DNA of 64,000 bases from Slackia faecicanis (GCF_003725295.1 NZ_QICB01000002.1:310001-374000), one strand, 5' to 3'; shown: positions 8,473-17,519, numbered from the stretch's first letter. A program made the numbers and translations. The notes: generated from the letters alone by a model not told the origin.

Positions 8473-10065
8473 CTACGAGGCTCCGCCGCCGAGCGCTTCG
8501 CACTCGAACAGATTGATCAGGTCGTCTTTGCCCGACACCTTCGTCTTCGCATAGACGTTCTTCGTATGCGTCCATACGGTGTTCTCAGATATGACCAGCT
8601 CTTCGGCGATGCGCTTGGCCGAACGGCCGCGCACCAGATACGAACAGATCTCGGTCTCGCGCTTGGTAAGCCGGTAGCGCGCGGCGAAGGCTTGCAGCGC
8701 GGCCTCCCAATCGGGCTCGAGCGGTGCGGGCGAAGCGGGGGCGCCCTCGAGGCGGGAGGCATCCTCGCGCGAAGCGGGAGCCGCCTGCGGCGCGGCGGGC
8801 GCGGACGGAGCCGAAATTTCGGGGACGGCGCCTTGCACGCCGCCCGACTGCGCCTGCACCGTACGCCTCATACCCTGCAGGCTGCGACGCATGACCACCA
8901 CGAAGGCGATGCACAGCGGATAGATGGCAACGAACGCAAGCAGCGTCATGAGCGAGATGTCATAGTCGCCGCTCAAGTAGTTCAACAGCAGGCCGATGCC
9001 CAGGCCCAGCGCGAGAAATCCGTTCGAGCCGCCCATGTAGACGCTCGAGAGCAGATAGCTTTGCTGGCGATGGCAGTGCGCCGCGTCGACGATGAAGAAC
9101 AGGAACAGCATGCCGCACACGTCGTAGCAGGCGATCATGACGGTGCCGGCGAACGGGCCGAGCAGCTCTCCCATGAACGGCAGCAGCGACAGCAGCACCA
9201 GCATGACGGGCAGAACCGCCTTGTACACCGACGTAGGGTCGGGCAGGCGCAGCGCCACCAACGCCGCGGCCACGGTGACGAGCGTCGCCGCCGCGAGCGG
9301 GATCCACATGGATACGCCGCCGACGATGTGCTCGAACGACGACCCGAGAACCGACGTATGCAAGATGCCCACCACGCCCACGAGCACGAACAGGCAGGCG
9401 AACGACGCGCCGTATTTGGCCACGAACGCACGCGCCGTCACGGGCTCGAAGGTTTCGGAAACCGACGGCGCGGGACGATTCGAAGACCCCTTCCCCTCGG
9501 CATCGAGCGCGCCCGACGCGAGCAGGTCGACGTGCATATAGCACAGGCAGGACACGACCGCCGAAGCCATCGCGCTGACCGGCACCAGAAACGTCGGCAG
9601 AAGCGACGTGAGCGCCACCACGACCATCTGGATGCATAAGCCCGCCACCATGTTCTTATGCGACTCGCGCGGCTCCTGATAGGCGAATTCCTCGAGCCAC
9701 GTCACGCACAGAAGAAACGACGAGACGCCGTACGTCACGCCGAGCACCGCGGCCGACGCCGCGGCGGGCAGACTCGCGAGCACGCCCGTGAAGCTCAGGC
9801 AGAAGCCGGCGAGAAACACCAGAAGCGCCTGCCACTGCGGAATGGAACGCGGACGGATGCGGCCGCGCGCGGCGAGCACGCCCACCACGGCGGCGAGCAC
9901 GAGCGACACCGCTTCGCTTGCCAGCATGAACCACAGCTCGGTCACGAAACCTATATTGTGCGCGACCGATCCCATGGCGGACAGATAGCCGATAGACGTG
10001 GCCGCCTTCGACAATCCGAAGCCGCATGCAGAAACGGCCCCGACATTCGGAGCAAAAACGCGCAT
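8473..10065 (-). CDS. membrane-bound LuxR-family regulator (MFS-like sensor domain)
   Basis: The 530-residue protein has about twelve hydrophobic segments in its first 400 residues, arranged like a major facilitator. A Pro/Ala-rich linker then leads to a C-terminal LuxR-type helix-turn-helix at about 465-525 (LTKRETEICSYLVRGRSAKR, then VISENTVWTHTKNVYAKT). This architecture is expanded in Eggerthellaceae, where it often sits next to FAD-dependent reductase genes. Here it diverges from one at 10625. I infer that it senses a substrate at the membrane and controls that reductase. ATG at 10065 has GGGGGAGGG seven bases upstream; the longer open frame has no support. Confidence 0.85.
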   Translation of the reverse strand: MRVFAPNVGAVSACGFGLSKAATSIGYLSAMGSVAHNIGFVTELWFMLASEAVSLVLAAVVGVLAARGRIRPRSIPQWQALLVFLAGFCLSFTGVLASLPAAASAAVLGVTYGVSSFLLCVTWLEEFAYQEPRESHKNMVAGLCIQMVVVALTSLLPTFLVPVSAMASAVVSCLCYMHVDLLASGALDAEGKGSSNRPAPSVSETFEPVTARAFVAKYGASFACLFVLVGVVGILHTSVLGSSFEHIVGGVSMWIPLAAATLVTVAAALVALRLPDPTSVYKAVLPVMLVLLSLLPFMGELLGPFAGTVMIACYDVCGMLFLFFIVDAAHCHRQQSYLLSSVYMGGSNGFLALGLGIGLLLNYLSGDYDISLMTLLAFVAIYPLCIAFVVVMRRSLQGMRRTVQAQSGGVQGAVPEISAPSAPAAPQAAPASREDASRLEGAPASPAPLEPDWEAALQAFAARYRLTKRETEICSYLVRGRSAKRIAEELVISENTVWTHTKNVYAKTKVSGKDDLINLFECEALGGGAS

Positions 10066-10624
10066 ATGGATACCCTCCCCCTGAGTAGCTCGGCACAGTA
10101 TATCCCTCGGGCACGCGGGCGCGCACGAGGGAGCGTTTTTCCTTGCCGCGAAATCACAGCGCGCCGATATGGATCGCCCGTCCGATGCGCCACAGACGCC
10201 GCGGACAAACGGGCCGACGAAAAGCGTCGGAGGCGGCCGGGCCGGGCGGACGCAGCGGCGTTGGCGCGGCCTTGCGCACGATGCGCGACGCGCTCGAAGG
10301 CGCGCGCAGACGCCTGCAGGACGCAGCGCAGCCATCGCCCAGCGTATCACCGATCGAGTTGCAAAACATCAACTTCACCAGGCATTTTCCAAACTTCACC
10401 GATACTCGGTGAGGACATCGGCAGCGCAGGCGCGTAAGGTCGATGGCGTCTTCGGTGCTTGCGAAGCCTGCAGACGCGTTCGTCACGAAGCCCCTCCTTC
10501 GCGACGCGGCCATGCCGCCCGACGGCGGCGCGCATCATGCGCGGGCCGGCCGAACGCGCCTTGCGCCGTACGGCCGCGCGCACGCTTCTTCGCACCGAAA
10601 CGGGAGGAACCAAGGAGGAGAGAA
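10066..10624. promoter_or_regulatory. divergent regulatory region between regulator and reductase
   Basis: This 559-base stretch holds no gene I can support, although a frame is open across part of it. A -10-like TATACT on the minus strand (10097-10102) may serve the regulator. A 17-base palindrome (10396-10412), repeated TTCACC/TCACC motifs (10347, 10374 and 10395) and a GATACT at 10401-10406 are candidate control elements for the reductase. If GATACT is its -10, the reductase leader is about 210 bases. Confidence 0.5.
10396..10412. promoter_or_regulatory. palindromic operator candidate
   Basis: TCACCGA-TAC-TCGGTGA is a perfect seven-base inverted repeat. Its left half overlaps AACTTCACC (10392-10400), a direct repeat of AACTTCACC at 10371-10379, spaced 21 bases (two helical turns). 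A further TCACCGAT occurs at 10347-10354. This looks like a binding site for a dimeric regulator, plausibly the adjacent LuxR-type protein. Confidence 0.5.
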
Positions 10625-12541
10625 ATGACTATGGATCTGAATCGTCGCGATTTCCTGAAGGGCGCCGGCGTCGTCGGCGCACTGGGCGCCGTTGCAACGA
10701 TGGGCGTGGGCTGCGCGCCTGCCGCCCCGGCCGAGAAGAGCGCGACCGAAGAGGCCGCTTCCGCTGCCGCCAAGACCCCGAACGAGACCGCGTATAAGAA
10801 GATGGACGAGGCCACCGACGGCAAGTACGTCGCCAAGGCCATGGGCCACGAGAACTTCGTGTTCGTCGAGACCACCGTCAAGGACGGCGCCATCGCCAAC
10901 CTGCAGGTCCTCAACCACGACGAGACCCCGGGCATCGGCAGCCTGGCCGCCACCATGTGGCCCGCGAAGGTCCTCGAGACCCAGAACCTCGACATCGACG
11001 CCATCTCCGGCGCCACCACCACCTGCAACGCCATCAAGAACGCCGCGCTCGAGTGCCTCGAGAACGCAGGCGTCGATTCCAGCGAATTCCAGAAGGGCCC
11101 CGAGCAGCTGACCGGCGGCACCGAGCAGACCATCGACACCGACGTGGTCATCATGGGCGCGGGCACCGCAGGCCTGGTCGCCGCAGCCCGTCTGCTCGAG
11201 AAGGGCGTGAAGGTCACCCTGTTCGAGAAGCAGGACATCCCCGGCGGCTCCATGTCCATGACCTATTCCGGCGTCGCCAGCGCGGGCAGCAAGCTGCAGG
11301 AGACCTACTCCCAGGGCCGCTTCGACGACAACCCGAACTACAACAAGGACGCCATGATGGCCGTTCTGTCCAAGTACGTGAACCCCGAGTTCGACCGCTT
11401 CAACGGCGCGATGCCCTACGACCACGCCATGTACGACACCTCGGGTCCGCTGGTCGACTGGATGCACGGCATCGGCATCGGCTTCTACAGCATGGGCGTG
11501 AACAAGGCCTACGGCATCACCCCGTACCTGGCCCCCGGCTGCTATGAGGGCGGCTGCGGCCAGGCCATGCAGTACCTCGCCGACCGCGTGGGCGCTCTGG
11601 GCGGCACCATCGTCTACGGCGCGAAGGTCGTCGACATCGTCATGGACGGCGACCGCGCGACCGGCCTCGTGGCAGAGGGCAAGGACGGCTCCGTCTACAC
11701 CGCCAACGCCAAGGCCGTCCTGCTGGCCTCCGGCGGCTTCGGCGCCAACCAGGAAATGGTCGACCAGTACTATCCGCAGTACGCCGGCCGCTCCTTCAAC
11801 TGCTGCCCCGCATCCACGGGCGACGGCATCGTGCTCGGCCAGAAGGTCGGCGCAGGCATCGAGTGCATGGGCCGCGAGCTGGGCGCCTACATGTCCACCA
11901 CCTCGCAGGCAGGCTCCCGCATGGAGATCGCCTTCATGTACCAGACCACCCCGGGCATCATGGTGAACGCCCACGGCGACCAGTTCGGCAACGTCATGAA
12001 GGCCAACCACTTCGTCATCGGCAACGCGCTGCTCGACGAGGAGGCCAACGGCGGCAAGTTCTTCTGGATCACCGACGAATCCGGCGCCGTGACCACGATG
12101 AACAACCTCACCTGGGGCTTCGACACCTATAAGGCCGTCTTCGAGCGCGGCGACATGGTGCACTACGACACCGTCGAAGAGGCCGCCGAGGCCACGGGCT
12201 GCTCGAACCTGGCAGCCACCCTCGAGAAGCACAACCAGCATGCGCTGGCGGGCGAAGAGGACGAGTGGAAGCGCTCCAAGCTTCCCTACCTCGACACCCA
12301 CGACGGCATCTGGGTCTGCGGCGTCGAGCCGACCTTCTACCTGACCACGGGCGGTCTGACGATCGACACCACCTGCCACGTGACCAAGGAAGACGGCACG
12401 GTCATCCCTGGCCTCTACGCCGCCGGCGACGTCTGCGGCTCCATCGAGGAGAAGGACGGCAAGCAGTACGCCATGGGCTTCGACGCAGCCATGAACTACG
12501 GCTTCATCATGGCCGACACCGTCGCAGGCGAAATCGCCTAA
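10625..12541 (+). CDS. Tat-exported FMN/FAD-dependent reductase (fumarate reductase-like)
   Basis: The 638-residue protein starts with a Tat signal (NRRDFLKGAG, residues 6-15). A cysteine at residue 30 (GVGC) suits a lipoprotein. An FMN-binding domain (about 55-150) carries the ApbE-type flavinylation motif DAISGATTT at 125-133. A flavoprotein domain with FAD-binding GAGTAGLVAA (178 on) follows. It ends like the family (TVIPGLYAAGDVCGS). Residues that bind fumarate in Fcc3-type enzymes seem absent: the His of HxTxGG is replaced in FYLTTGG, and the C-terminal GNxxGG with its Arg is replaced by YAMGFDAAMNYG. The substrate is therefore probably another electron acceptor. Electrons likely come from a membrane donor through the FMN domain; no cytochrome gene is adjacent. 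The start has AAGGAGGAG upstream. Confidence 0.9.
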   Translation: MTMDLNRRDFLKGAGVVGALGAVATMGVGCAPAAPAEKSATEEAASAAAKTPNETAYKKMDEATDGKYVAKAMGHENFVFVETTVKDGAIANLQVLNHDETPGIGSLAATMWPAKVLETQNLDIDAISGATTTCNAIKNAALECLENAGVDSSEFQKGPEQLTGGTEQTIDTDVVIMGAGTAGLVAAARLLEKGVKVTLFEKQDIPGGSMSMTYSGVASAGSKLQETYSQGRFDDNPNYNKDAMMAVLSKYVNPEFDRFNGAMPYDHAMYDTSGPLVDWMHGIGIGFYSMGVNKAYGITPYLAPGCYEGGCGQAMQYLADRVGALGGTIVYGAKVVDIVMDGDRATGLVAEGKDGSVYTANAKAVLLASGGFGANQEMVDQYYPQYAGRSFNCCPASTGDGIVLGQKVGAGIECMGRELGAYMSTTSQAGSRMEIAFMYQTTPGIMVNAHGDQFGNVMKANHFVIGNALLDEEANGGKFFWITDESGAVTTMNNLTWGFDTYKAVFERGDMVHYDTVEEAAEATGCSNLAATLEKHNQHALAGEEDEWKRSKLPYLDTHDGIWVCGVEPTFYLTTGGLTIDTTCHVTKEDGTVIPGLYAAGDVCGSIEEKDGKQYAMGFDAAMNYGFIMADTVAGEIA

Positions 12542-12981
12542 CCGGCGCCTGAACGCTTTCACGCGATCGAGCGGTGCGGCCCTTCGCCACGCCGCTCGGC
12601 ACCCCTTTCGAGCGCGCCGCCTCCCCCTCCCTGGCGGCGCGCCCCTCTCGAATCAGCATCTCCGCATCGCCTTCTTCCGATCCGAAAGCTCCGATGCGAC
12701 GAAAAGACCGCGGATACCCGCGGTCTTTTCGTATAAAGAGCTGTTTGTTGCGGCGCAACCGTCGCGGTCGCGCGAAGCGGCGGCAGGAACGAGCCTCGAC
12801 GCAGACGACGCGGGGGCGAACTTCAGGAGGAATGCGACGCCGCAAACCCGTACGGGCACGAGTCGGTGCCGCGCTGCGATGCGGCGGCTCGCCCTCCGAC
12901 CATCGAAAGCAAGCGCCCCCTGCCGGCATGGCGCCGCCCCGTCCTTCACCCGCGCGGCGCGTCCGCCGCAGGCCGATCCGG
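12542..12981. other. gene-free spacer between reductase and hydrolase genes
   Basis: The 440 bases between convergent genes hold a ten-base GC stem (12612-12621 with 12633-12642) without a U run and, further on, a strong bidirectional terminator. The remainder shows no supported gene. Confidence 0.6.
12700..12731. terminator. bidirectional terminator
   Basis: CGAAAAGACCGCGG pairs perfectly over 14 bases with CCGCGGTCTTTTCG around a four-base loop. The A/T ends give a U run on both strands, so it can serve the reductase (plus) and the alpha/beta hydrolase (minus). Confidence 0.85.
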
Positions 12982-13923
12982 CTAGATTCCCTTGCTTTCC
13001 AACCACCGCGCCACGTCGGCGTACACGCCTTCTTTACCGGGCTCGTTGAGCACCTCGTGGCGCATGCCTTCATAAAGCTTCAGATCGACCGAGGCCACGC
13101 CTGCCGCGCGGTATTCCTCGACGGCGCGCTCCACTCCCTTGCCGCAATCGCCCACGGGGTCTTCGGCTCCTGCGATGAAGAACAGCGGCAGCGCGGGCGG
13201 AACGAGGCGCGCGCGGGCGGCGTCGGTGGCCTCGAGCGTGAGGGCGGTCAGCGATGCGTATCCGCCCACCGTGAACATCTGCCCGCATGCGGGGTCGGCG
13301 ATATAGGCGTCGACCACCGCAGGGTCGGTCGATATCCAATCGAGGTCGGTACGCGCGTCGGCGATCGCCTTGCCGAACGAGCCCGCGCCGAGCGAATCGA
13401 CGAACGCGCTGCGGTGCCGCTCGCCCTTCACGGACGCGATGACGCGCGAGACCGCATTGCCCGCGCGCGAAAGCAGACGCGGCTGCTGGCCCGTGCCGCA
13501 CAAGACGGCGGCGGCCAGACCTTCGCCGTGCCTGGTCAGATAGCAGCGCGTAATGAAGCTTCCCATGGAATGGCCGAACATGACGTAAGGCACGCCGGTC
13601 GCGAAGCGCGAGGCCGTCATGCGGCGCAGCTCATGGACGTCTTCGATCAGCACCTCGTTGCCGCCGTCCAGCGGAATATGGCCGAGGTCTTCTTCGTCTT
13701 GCACGCTTTTGCCATGGCCCGTGTGGTCGTTCGCGCACACGACGAAACCCTGCGACACCAGATAGCGCGCGAAAGGCCCGTAGCGGTCGATATGCTCGGC
13801 CATGCCGTGCACGATCTGCACGATGCCGCGCGGCGCGACGCTTTGCGCGTCGGGCCGCCAAAGCAAAGCGTGGATGCGCGAAACCCCGTCATGGCTCGCA
13901 AAGCCCAGGCGTTGTGTTTTCAT
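12982..13923 (-). CDS. alpha/beta hydrolase, monoacylglycerol lipase-like
   Basis: The 313-residue protein is a serine hydrolase of the lysophospholipase/monoglyceride lipase type. The oxyanion region IVQIVHGMAEH, the nucleophile elbow VMFGHSMGS, the acid in AGAEDPVGDCG and the histidine in LYEGMRHEVLNE make up the expected triad. There is no signal peptide, so it should act in the cytoplasm on glyceride or lysophospholipid esters. The exact substrate is not predictable. ATG at 13923 has GGGAGGG upstream; the longer open frame is unsupported. It is transcribed alone. Confidence 0.88.
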   Translation of the reverse strand: MKTQRLGFASHDGVSRIHALLWRPDAQSVAPRGIVQIVHGMAEHIDRYGPFARYLVSQGFVVCANDHTGHGKSVQDEEDLGHIPLDGGNEVLIEDVHELRRMTASRFATGVPYVMFGHSMGSFITRCYLTRHGEGLAAAVLCGTGQQPRLLSRAGNAVSRVIASVKGERHRSAFVDSLGAGSFGKAIADARTDLDWISTDPAVVDAYIADPACGQMFTVGGYASLTALTLEATDAARARLVPPALPLFFIAGAEDPVGDCGKGVERAVEEYRAAGVASVDLKLYEGMRHEVLNEPGKEGVYADVARWLESKGI

Positions 13924-14090
13924 ATGCCGTCCCTCCCTGCGAATCGGACCACCAGCATACCCCGGACGCAGGCGCGCTGCATGCGCGAGCCGCAAAGCGT
14001 CGACGGCCCTTTACGCGATGATGCACGCATCGCGGCGAAACGTCGCGCAACGCCCGTGCCGCGAGCGATGGGGGAAACGCGCGGCCCGCG

Positions 14091-14684
14091 TCAGCCGAGC
14101 AAGGAAAGCGGCGCGACGAGCGCGAACGCGACAGCTAGAAACGGCACGAACGCAAACGTGCCGTCGAACGGCGCAGGAGAAGGCCCCGAGGTCGGTCTGC
14201 GCGACCGAAGCGCAGCGAGAGCGCGGTCGCAAGCGAAGCGGACGACGCAATACAGCGCGGCGAGCACGCAGGCCGCGCCCAGGCAGGCGAGCGCCCCTGT
14301 TGCGCCGCAGTGCAGCCCCATGACGAACAAGAGCTTCACATCGCCCATGCCGAGCGCCGCCCGGCCCGCCGCGCGAGAGAGCAGGAATGCGAGCGTCAGC
14401 GAGAACGCTGCGACGAGCGCCGCACCGGCGCATCCCGCAGCGATGCCGCGCGCCCACGAGACGGACGGCCGAACGCCTCCCTGCCCCGCGGCATCTGCAG
14501 CGGCAGCGAGCACGAAGGCTGCGGCCCAGATAAGAACGCCCGCGATAAGCGCGATGCCCGGCACGATGCGGCGCCTGATATCGACGACGCTCGCCCATGC
14601 CAAAACGACGCCGAACGCGCACAGCGCGAACGCGGCGGCGAACGGCGGCATGAAGCGAAGAGGAATGTCGAACAGCAAATCCAT
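14091..14684 (-). CDS. A24-family prepilin peptidase
   Basis: The 197-residue membrane protein contains both aspartates of the aspartic prepilin peptidases: one in SVVDIRRRIVPG and one in the signature GMGDVKLL. Six or more hydrophobic segments fit the family. It lacks the N-terminal methyltransferase domain and zinc cysteines of large PilD-type enzymes, so it resembles TadV/CpaA or the short Gram-positive versions. No pilin, ATPase or tad gene is nearby, so its substrate must be encoded elsewhere. A weak AGG lies eight bases before the ATG. Confidence 0.85.
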   Translation of the reverse strand: MDLLFDIPLRFMPPFAAAFALCAFGVVLAWASVVDIRRRIVPGIALIAGVLIWAAAFVLAAAADAAGQGGVRPSVSWARGIAAGCAGAALVAAFSLTLAFLLSRAAGRAALGMGDVKLLFVMGLHCGATGALACLGAACVLAALYCVVRFACDRALAALRSRRPTSGPSPAPFDGTFAFVPFLAVAFALVAPLSLLG

Positions 14685-14852
14685 GCCTTCAGCCTAGCGA
14701 ACCCGCCCGGCCCGCTTCCATCGCGAACCCGGTCGGCGCCGCGCCCCGTTCCGGCCCGACCCCCGCCGTCACCTTCGCACGACCCGCCGCTGCGCACCAT
14801 GGAAAGGCATTGTCGGCATTGAATGAACCTTACACTGTAAAGTAATACATAA

Positions 14853-14881
14853 TTCCAGGCCATACAGCAGATGGCCTGGAA
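14853..14881. terminator. hairpin TTCCAGGCCAT / ATGGCCTGGAA
   Basis: An eleven-base perfect stem with a seven-base loop. On the minus strand an A/T-rich tract (AATTATGTATTACTTT) follows. It probably ends the tsaC unit. Confidence 0.6.
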
Positions 14882-14912
14882 AAGAAAACGGGGCCTGCGC
14901 CCTTGGAAAAAG

Positions 14913-14950
14913 CATGAAGGCCTGGACGGGCAGCCGTCCAGGCCTTCATG
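14913..14950. terminator. 17-base perfect hairpin downstream of tsaC
   Basis: CATGAAGGCCTGGACGG pairs exactly with CCGTCCAGGCCTTCATG around loop GCAG. No U run follows directly. Its CCAGGCC core is shared with the hairpin 32 bases away, so the two can also pair with each other. Confidence 0.6.
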
Positions 14951-15047
14951 GCGCAGTCTTCTTCAAGCCGATCGGAAACACGCGCATCGCGATCGGCGCG
15001 GCGCCGCGGATGAAAACGCGCGGCCGAACCCGAACGGGCGCTGCAAG

Positions 15048-15647
15048 CTATGCAAGCTCGAGCAGGTCTTTCTCGGTCACCGAGCCGCGGCGCAGCACCA
15101 TGGGGCGCTCGCCCGTGCAATCGACCACGGTCGACGAGATGCCGCTACGCGGCGAACCGTCTCCGAGGGCGGCGGCCACCAGGCCCAGCAGCTCGCGATC
15201 GACCTCGTCGAACGTATGCGCCGGGGGCTTTCCCTGGAAATTGGCGCTCGAGGTTGCCAGCGGGAAACCCACGCGCTCGATTAGCGCGAGCGCCACGGGG
15301 TCGTTCGGCATGCGCAGCGCGATGGTGCCGTTTTCAGCGCGGAACGCCTCGGGCACATTGGCGGCGGCCTTCACGATCAGCGTCAGCGGGCCGGGCCAGA
15401 ATTTCTCGGCCGCCGCCACCGCGTAAGCGGGAACATCGAGGCCGTAGAACGAAAGGGCGCTCTTCTTGCCCACCAGCCACGGAATGGCCTTGTCGGAATC
15501 GCGGCGCTTGATGTCGTAGAGCACCTGGGGCGTCTTCGCCAAGCCCACCGCCACGCCGATGCCGTACACGGTATCGGTCGGAAACACCACGGGCTTGCCG
15601 GCGGTCAGCGCCGCCGCGGTTTTCTCGATGCTATCGGTCTGTTTCAT
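15048..15647 (-). CDS. tsaC: threonylcarbamoyl-AMP synthase (Sua5/YrdC family)
   Basis: This enzyme makes threonylcarbamoyl-AMP from threonine, bicarbonate and ATP, the first step of the tRNA t6A37 modification. The protein is 199 residues, the single-domain TsaC/YwlC length without the Sua5 C-terminal domain. Motifs are VVFPTDTVYGIGV, IKRRDSDKAIPWLV, KFWPGPLTLIV and FPLATSSANFQG. ATG at 15647 has GAGG five bases upstream. The partner genes tsaB, tsaD and tsaE are not in this window. Confidence 0.93.
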   Translation of the reverse strand: MKQTDSIEKTAAALTAGKPVVFPTDTVYGIGVAVGLAKTPQVLYDIKRRDSDKAIPWLVGKKSALSFYGLDVPAYAVAAAEKFWPGPLTLIVKAAANVPEAFRAENGTIALRMPNDPVALALIERVGFPLATSSANFQGKPPAHTFDEVDRELLGLVAAALGDGSPRSGISSTVVDCTGERPMVLRRGSVTEKDLLELA

Positions 15648-15774
15648 GGAAACCTCGCTTTCGCGACCACGCCTCGGCCGCATCGTCGGCTTCGCATGAT
15701 ACTCCGAGGACGCCGCCGGCGCACGGGACCGGACCATTCGTTACAGCTTCAACAAACAGCCGGGCCCGTTTTGG

Positions 15775-15812
15775 AAAAATCGACGGCGCCTCCGGAAGGG
15801 CGAGCGGGGCGT
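15775..15812 (-). terminator. possible terminator after the permease/DUF917/HyuA operon
   Basis: On the minus strand a bulged GC stem (GACGCCCC with GGCGCCGTC) directly after the HyuA stop is followed by GATTTTT. The pairing is imperfect, so confidence is limited. Confidence 0.4.
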
Positions 15813-17366
15813 CTATTGCGCCAGGTCGCCTGCGGCCTTCACCTTCACGCGGTTGGTGTGGCCGGGGTAATACTGCAGCGGCACGTCCTCGGAATCGATG
15901 ACCTCCACCGTTTCACGGATGGCGCCCGCCTCGACCGCCTGCTCGATCGCCGCCTCACGCGCGGCCGCCAGCGCCTGCTCGCGCGGCGTCACGTCGTAGT
16001 CGACAAGCGCCTCGTAGGTGCCGCTCACCTTGGAAATGGCGGAGCCGATCGCGTTCGCGCAGCCGGAGTGCTCGGGCTTGACGCATTCGGCCGTGCCCGC
16101 CAGGTCGGTCGGCAGAATGATGCAGCCGCCGCCCACCAGGATGGCGTCGATGTCGTCGTTGGACACCTTCATCATGTCGATGCCCTCTTCCACCAGCTCG
16201 CGCATGGCGTCGAGCGCTTTCTCGGCGAAGGCCTCGTCGATGTGCGCCACCTTGGAGGGGTCGCCCACCTCGGCCATGCCCAGGCGCACGGCGATGTCGG
16301 TGGCCGTCATGACGTCGCCGCCGAAGACGAGCGCGTGCTTGGTGATTTCGTAGCCCACCGAATCGGGACCCACGGTGACACGGCCGTCCTCGCGTTCGCG
16401 CACGATGGAGCCGCCGCCCAAGCCGATCGAGATCACGTCCGGCATGCGGAAGTTGGTGCGCACGCCGCCGATCGTCACCGCGACGCCGCTCTCGCGCGGG
16501 AAACCGCTCTGCAAAACGCCCAGGTCGGTGGTGGTGCCGCCCACGTCGATCACGATGGCGTCTTCCATCTTGGACAGATAGCTCGCGCCGCGGATCGAGT
16601 TGGTGGGGCCGCACGCGATGGTCAGGATCGGGTACTGGCGCGCGTGCTCGATCGTCATGAGCGTGCCGTCGTTTTGCGACAGGTACACGTCGGCGTTCAC
16701 GATGCCGCGCTCGGCCAGGCTTTTCGCGAAGCCCTCGGTGAAGCGCTTGGCCACCTCGTGCAAAGCGGCGTTGAGAATGGTGGCGTTCTCGCGCTCGACC
16801 AGGCCCATCGATCCGATTTCGGACGAGATGGACACGTGGACGTCCTCGCCCAGCACCTCGCGGGCGATCTGCGCGGCGGCGAGCTCGTCGTCGTTGCGCA
16901 CGCCGGAGAACACGCAGCTGATGGCCACGGCGCCCACCTTGCCCTTCACGCCCTCGAAGAAGGCGCGGCAGGCCGCCTCGTCGAAATCGGCCAGGCGCTT
17001 GCCGTCGTATTCGAAGCCGCCGCCGATGATGGCGGAATCCACCGCGACGGACGCGATGTCGTCGGCCCAGTCGACCATCGGCGGAATGCCCACCGACGCC
17101 GGCGCGCCGATGCGCAGGATGGCGATCGGAGCCAAGCCCTTGCGCTCCACGATGGCGTTGGTGCACTGCGTGGTGCCGAGCATGGCCTGGCCGATTTCCG
17201 CGGGGTTCACGCCGCTTTCGGCCAGCACGGCGTCGACCGCGCCCATGATGCCTTCGTAAATGTCGCCCGACGTGGGGTTTTTAATGGCCGCCGCCACGTT
17301 CAGGTTCTCGTCGATCAAAACCGCGTCGGTGTTGGTGCCGCCGACGTCGATGCCGAGTTTATACAT
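15813..17366 (-). CDS. hydantoinase/oxoprolinase family protein, HyuA-type
   Basis: The 517-residue protein opens with the ASKHA-type phosphate loop LGIDVGGTNTDAVLID. It has the second nucleotide-binding motif IVIDVGGTTTDLGVL and the glycine-rich ISIGLGGGSIV of the HyuA/oxoprolinase A family. These ATP-dependent enzymes open cyclic amides or ketones (hydantoins, oxoproline, acetone, acetophenone). Characterised ones usually need a HyuB partner, which is absent here. It is last in an operon with an NCS1-type permease and two DUF917 proteins, so a heterocyclic ring compound is the likely substrate. AAGGAG lies five bases before the ATG. Confidence 0.88.
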   Translation of the reverse strand: MYKLGIDVGGTNTDAVLIDENLNVAAAIKNPTSGDIYEGIMGAVDAVLAESGVNPAEIGQAMLGTTQCTNAIVERKGLAPIAILRIGAPASVGIPPMVDWADDIASVAVDSAIIGGGFEYDGKRLADFDEAACRAFFEGVKGKVGAVAISCVFSGVRNDDELAAAQIAREVLGEDVHVSISSEIGSMGLVERENATILNAALHEVAKRFTEGFAKSLAERGIVNADVYLSQNDGTLMTIEHARQYPILTIACGPTNSIRGASYLSKMEDAIVIDVGGTTTDLGVLQSGFPRESGVAVTIGGVRTNFRMPDVISIGLGGGSIVREREDGRVTVGPDSVGYEITKHALVFGGDVMTATDIAVRLGMAEVGDPSKVAHIDEAFAEKALDAMRELVEEGIDMMKVSNDDIDAILVGGGCIILPTDLAGTAECVKPEHSGCANAIGSAISKVSGTYEALVDYDVTPREQALAAAREAAIEQAVEAGAIRETVEVIDSEDVPLQYYPGHTNRVKVKAAGDLAQ

Positions 17367-17519
17367 TGCCTCTCCTTTTGAAACGCCCCGAAGGGCACGT
17401 CGTCCAATCAATCGCGCACGCCGCCTTGCGCCGCGCAGCCGCGCGCACATCCCGCGCGTCGCCGCGCCCGGCGCCCCGTCGCCCGAAACCTGCGGCAACG
17501 GGCCCGGCGAGGCGCCGCG

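Larger units (their letters stand above)
14685..15047. other. spacer with hairpins between tsaC and the prepilin peptidase
   Basis: The 363 bases hold two strong hairpins that share the CCAGGCC core, a small GGGC-CTGC-GCCC hairpin (14891-14902) and an imperfect palindrome TTACACTGTAA (14829-14839). No gene is supported. Confidence 0.6.

Noticed and set aside
10169-10624. Open frame upstream of the flavin reductase in the same frame
   Set aside because: The Tat signal and AAGGAGGAG at 10614-10624 fix the start at 10625; upstream translation is Arg-rich and unrelated.
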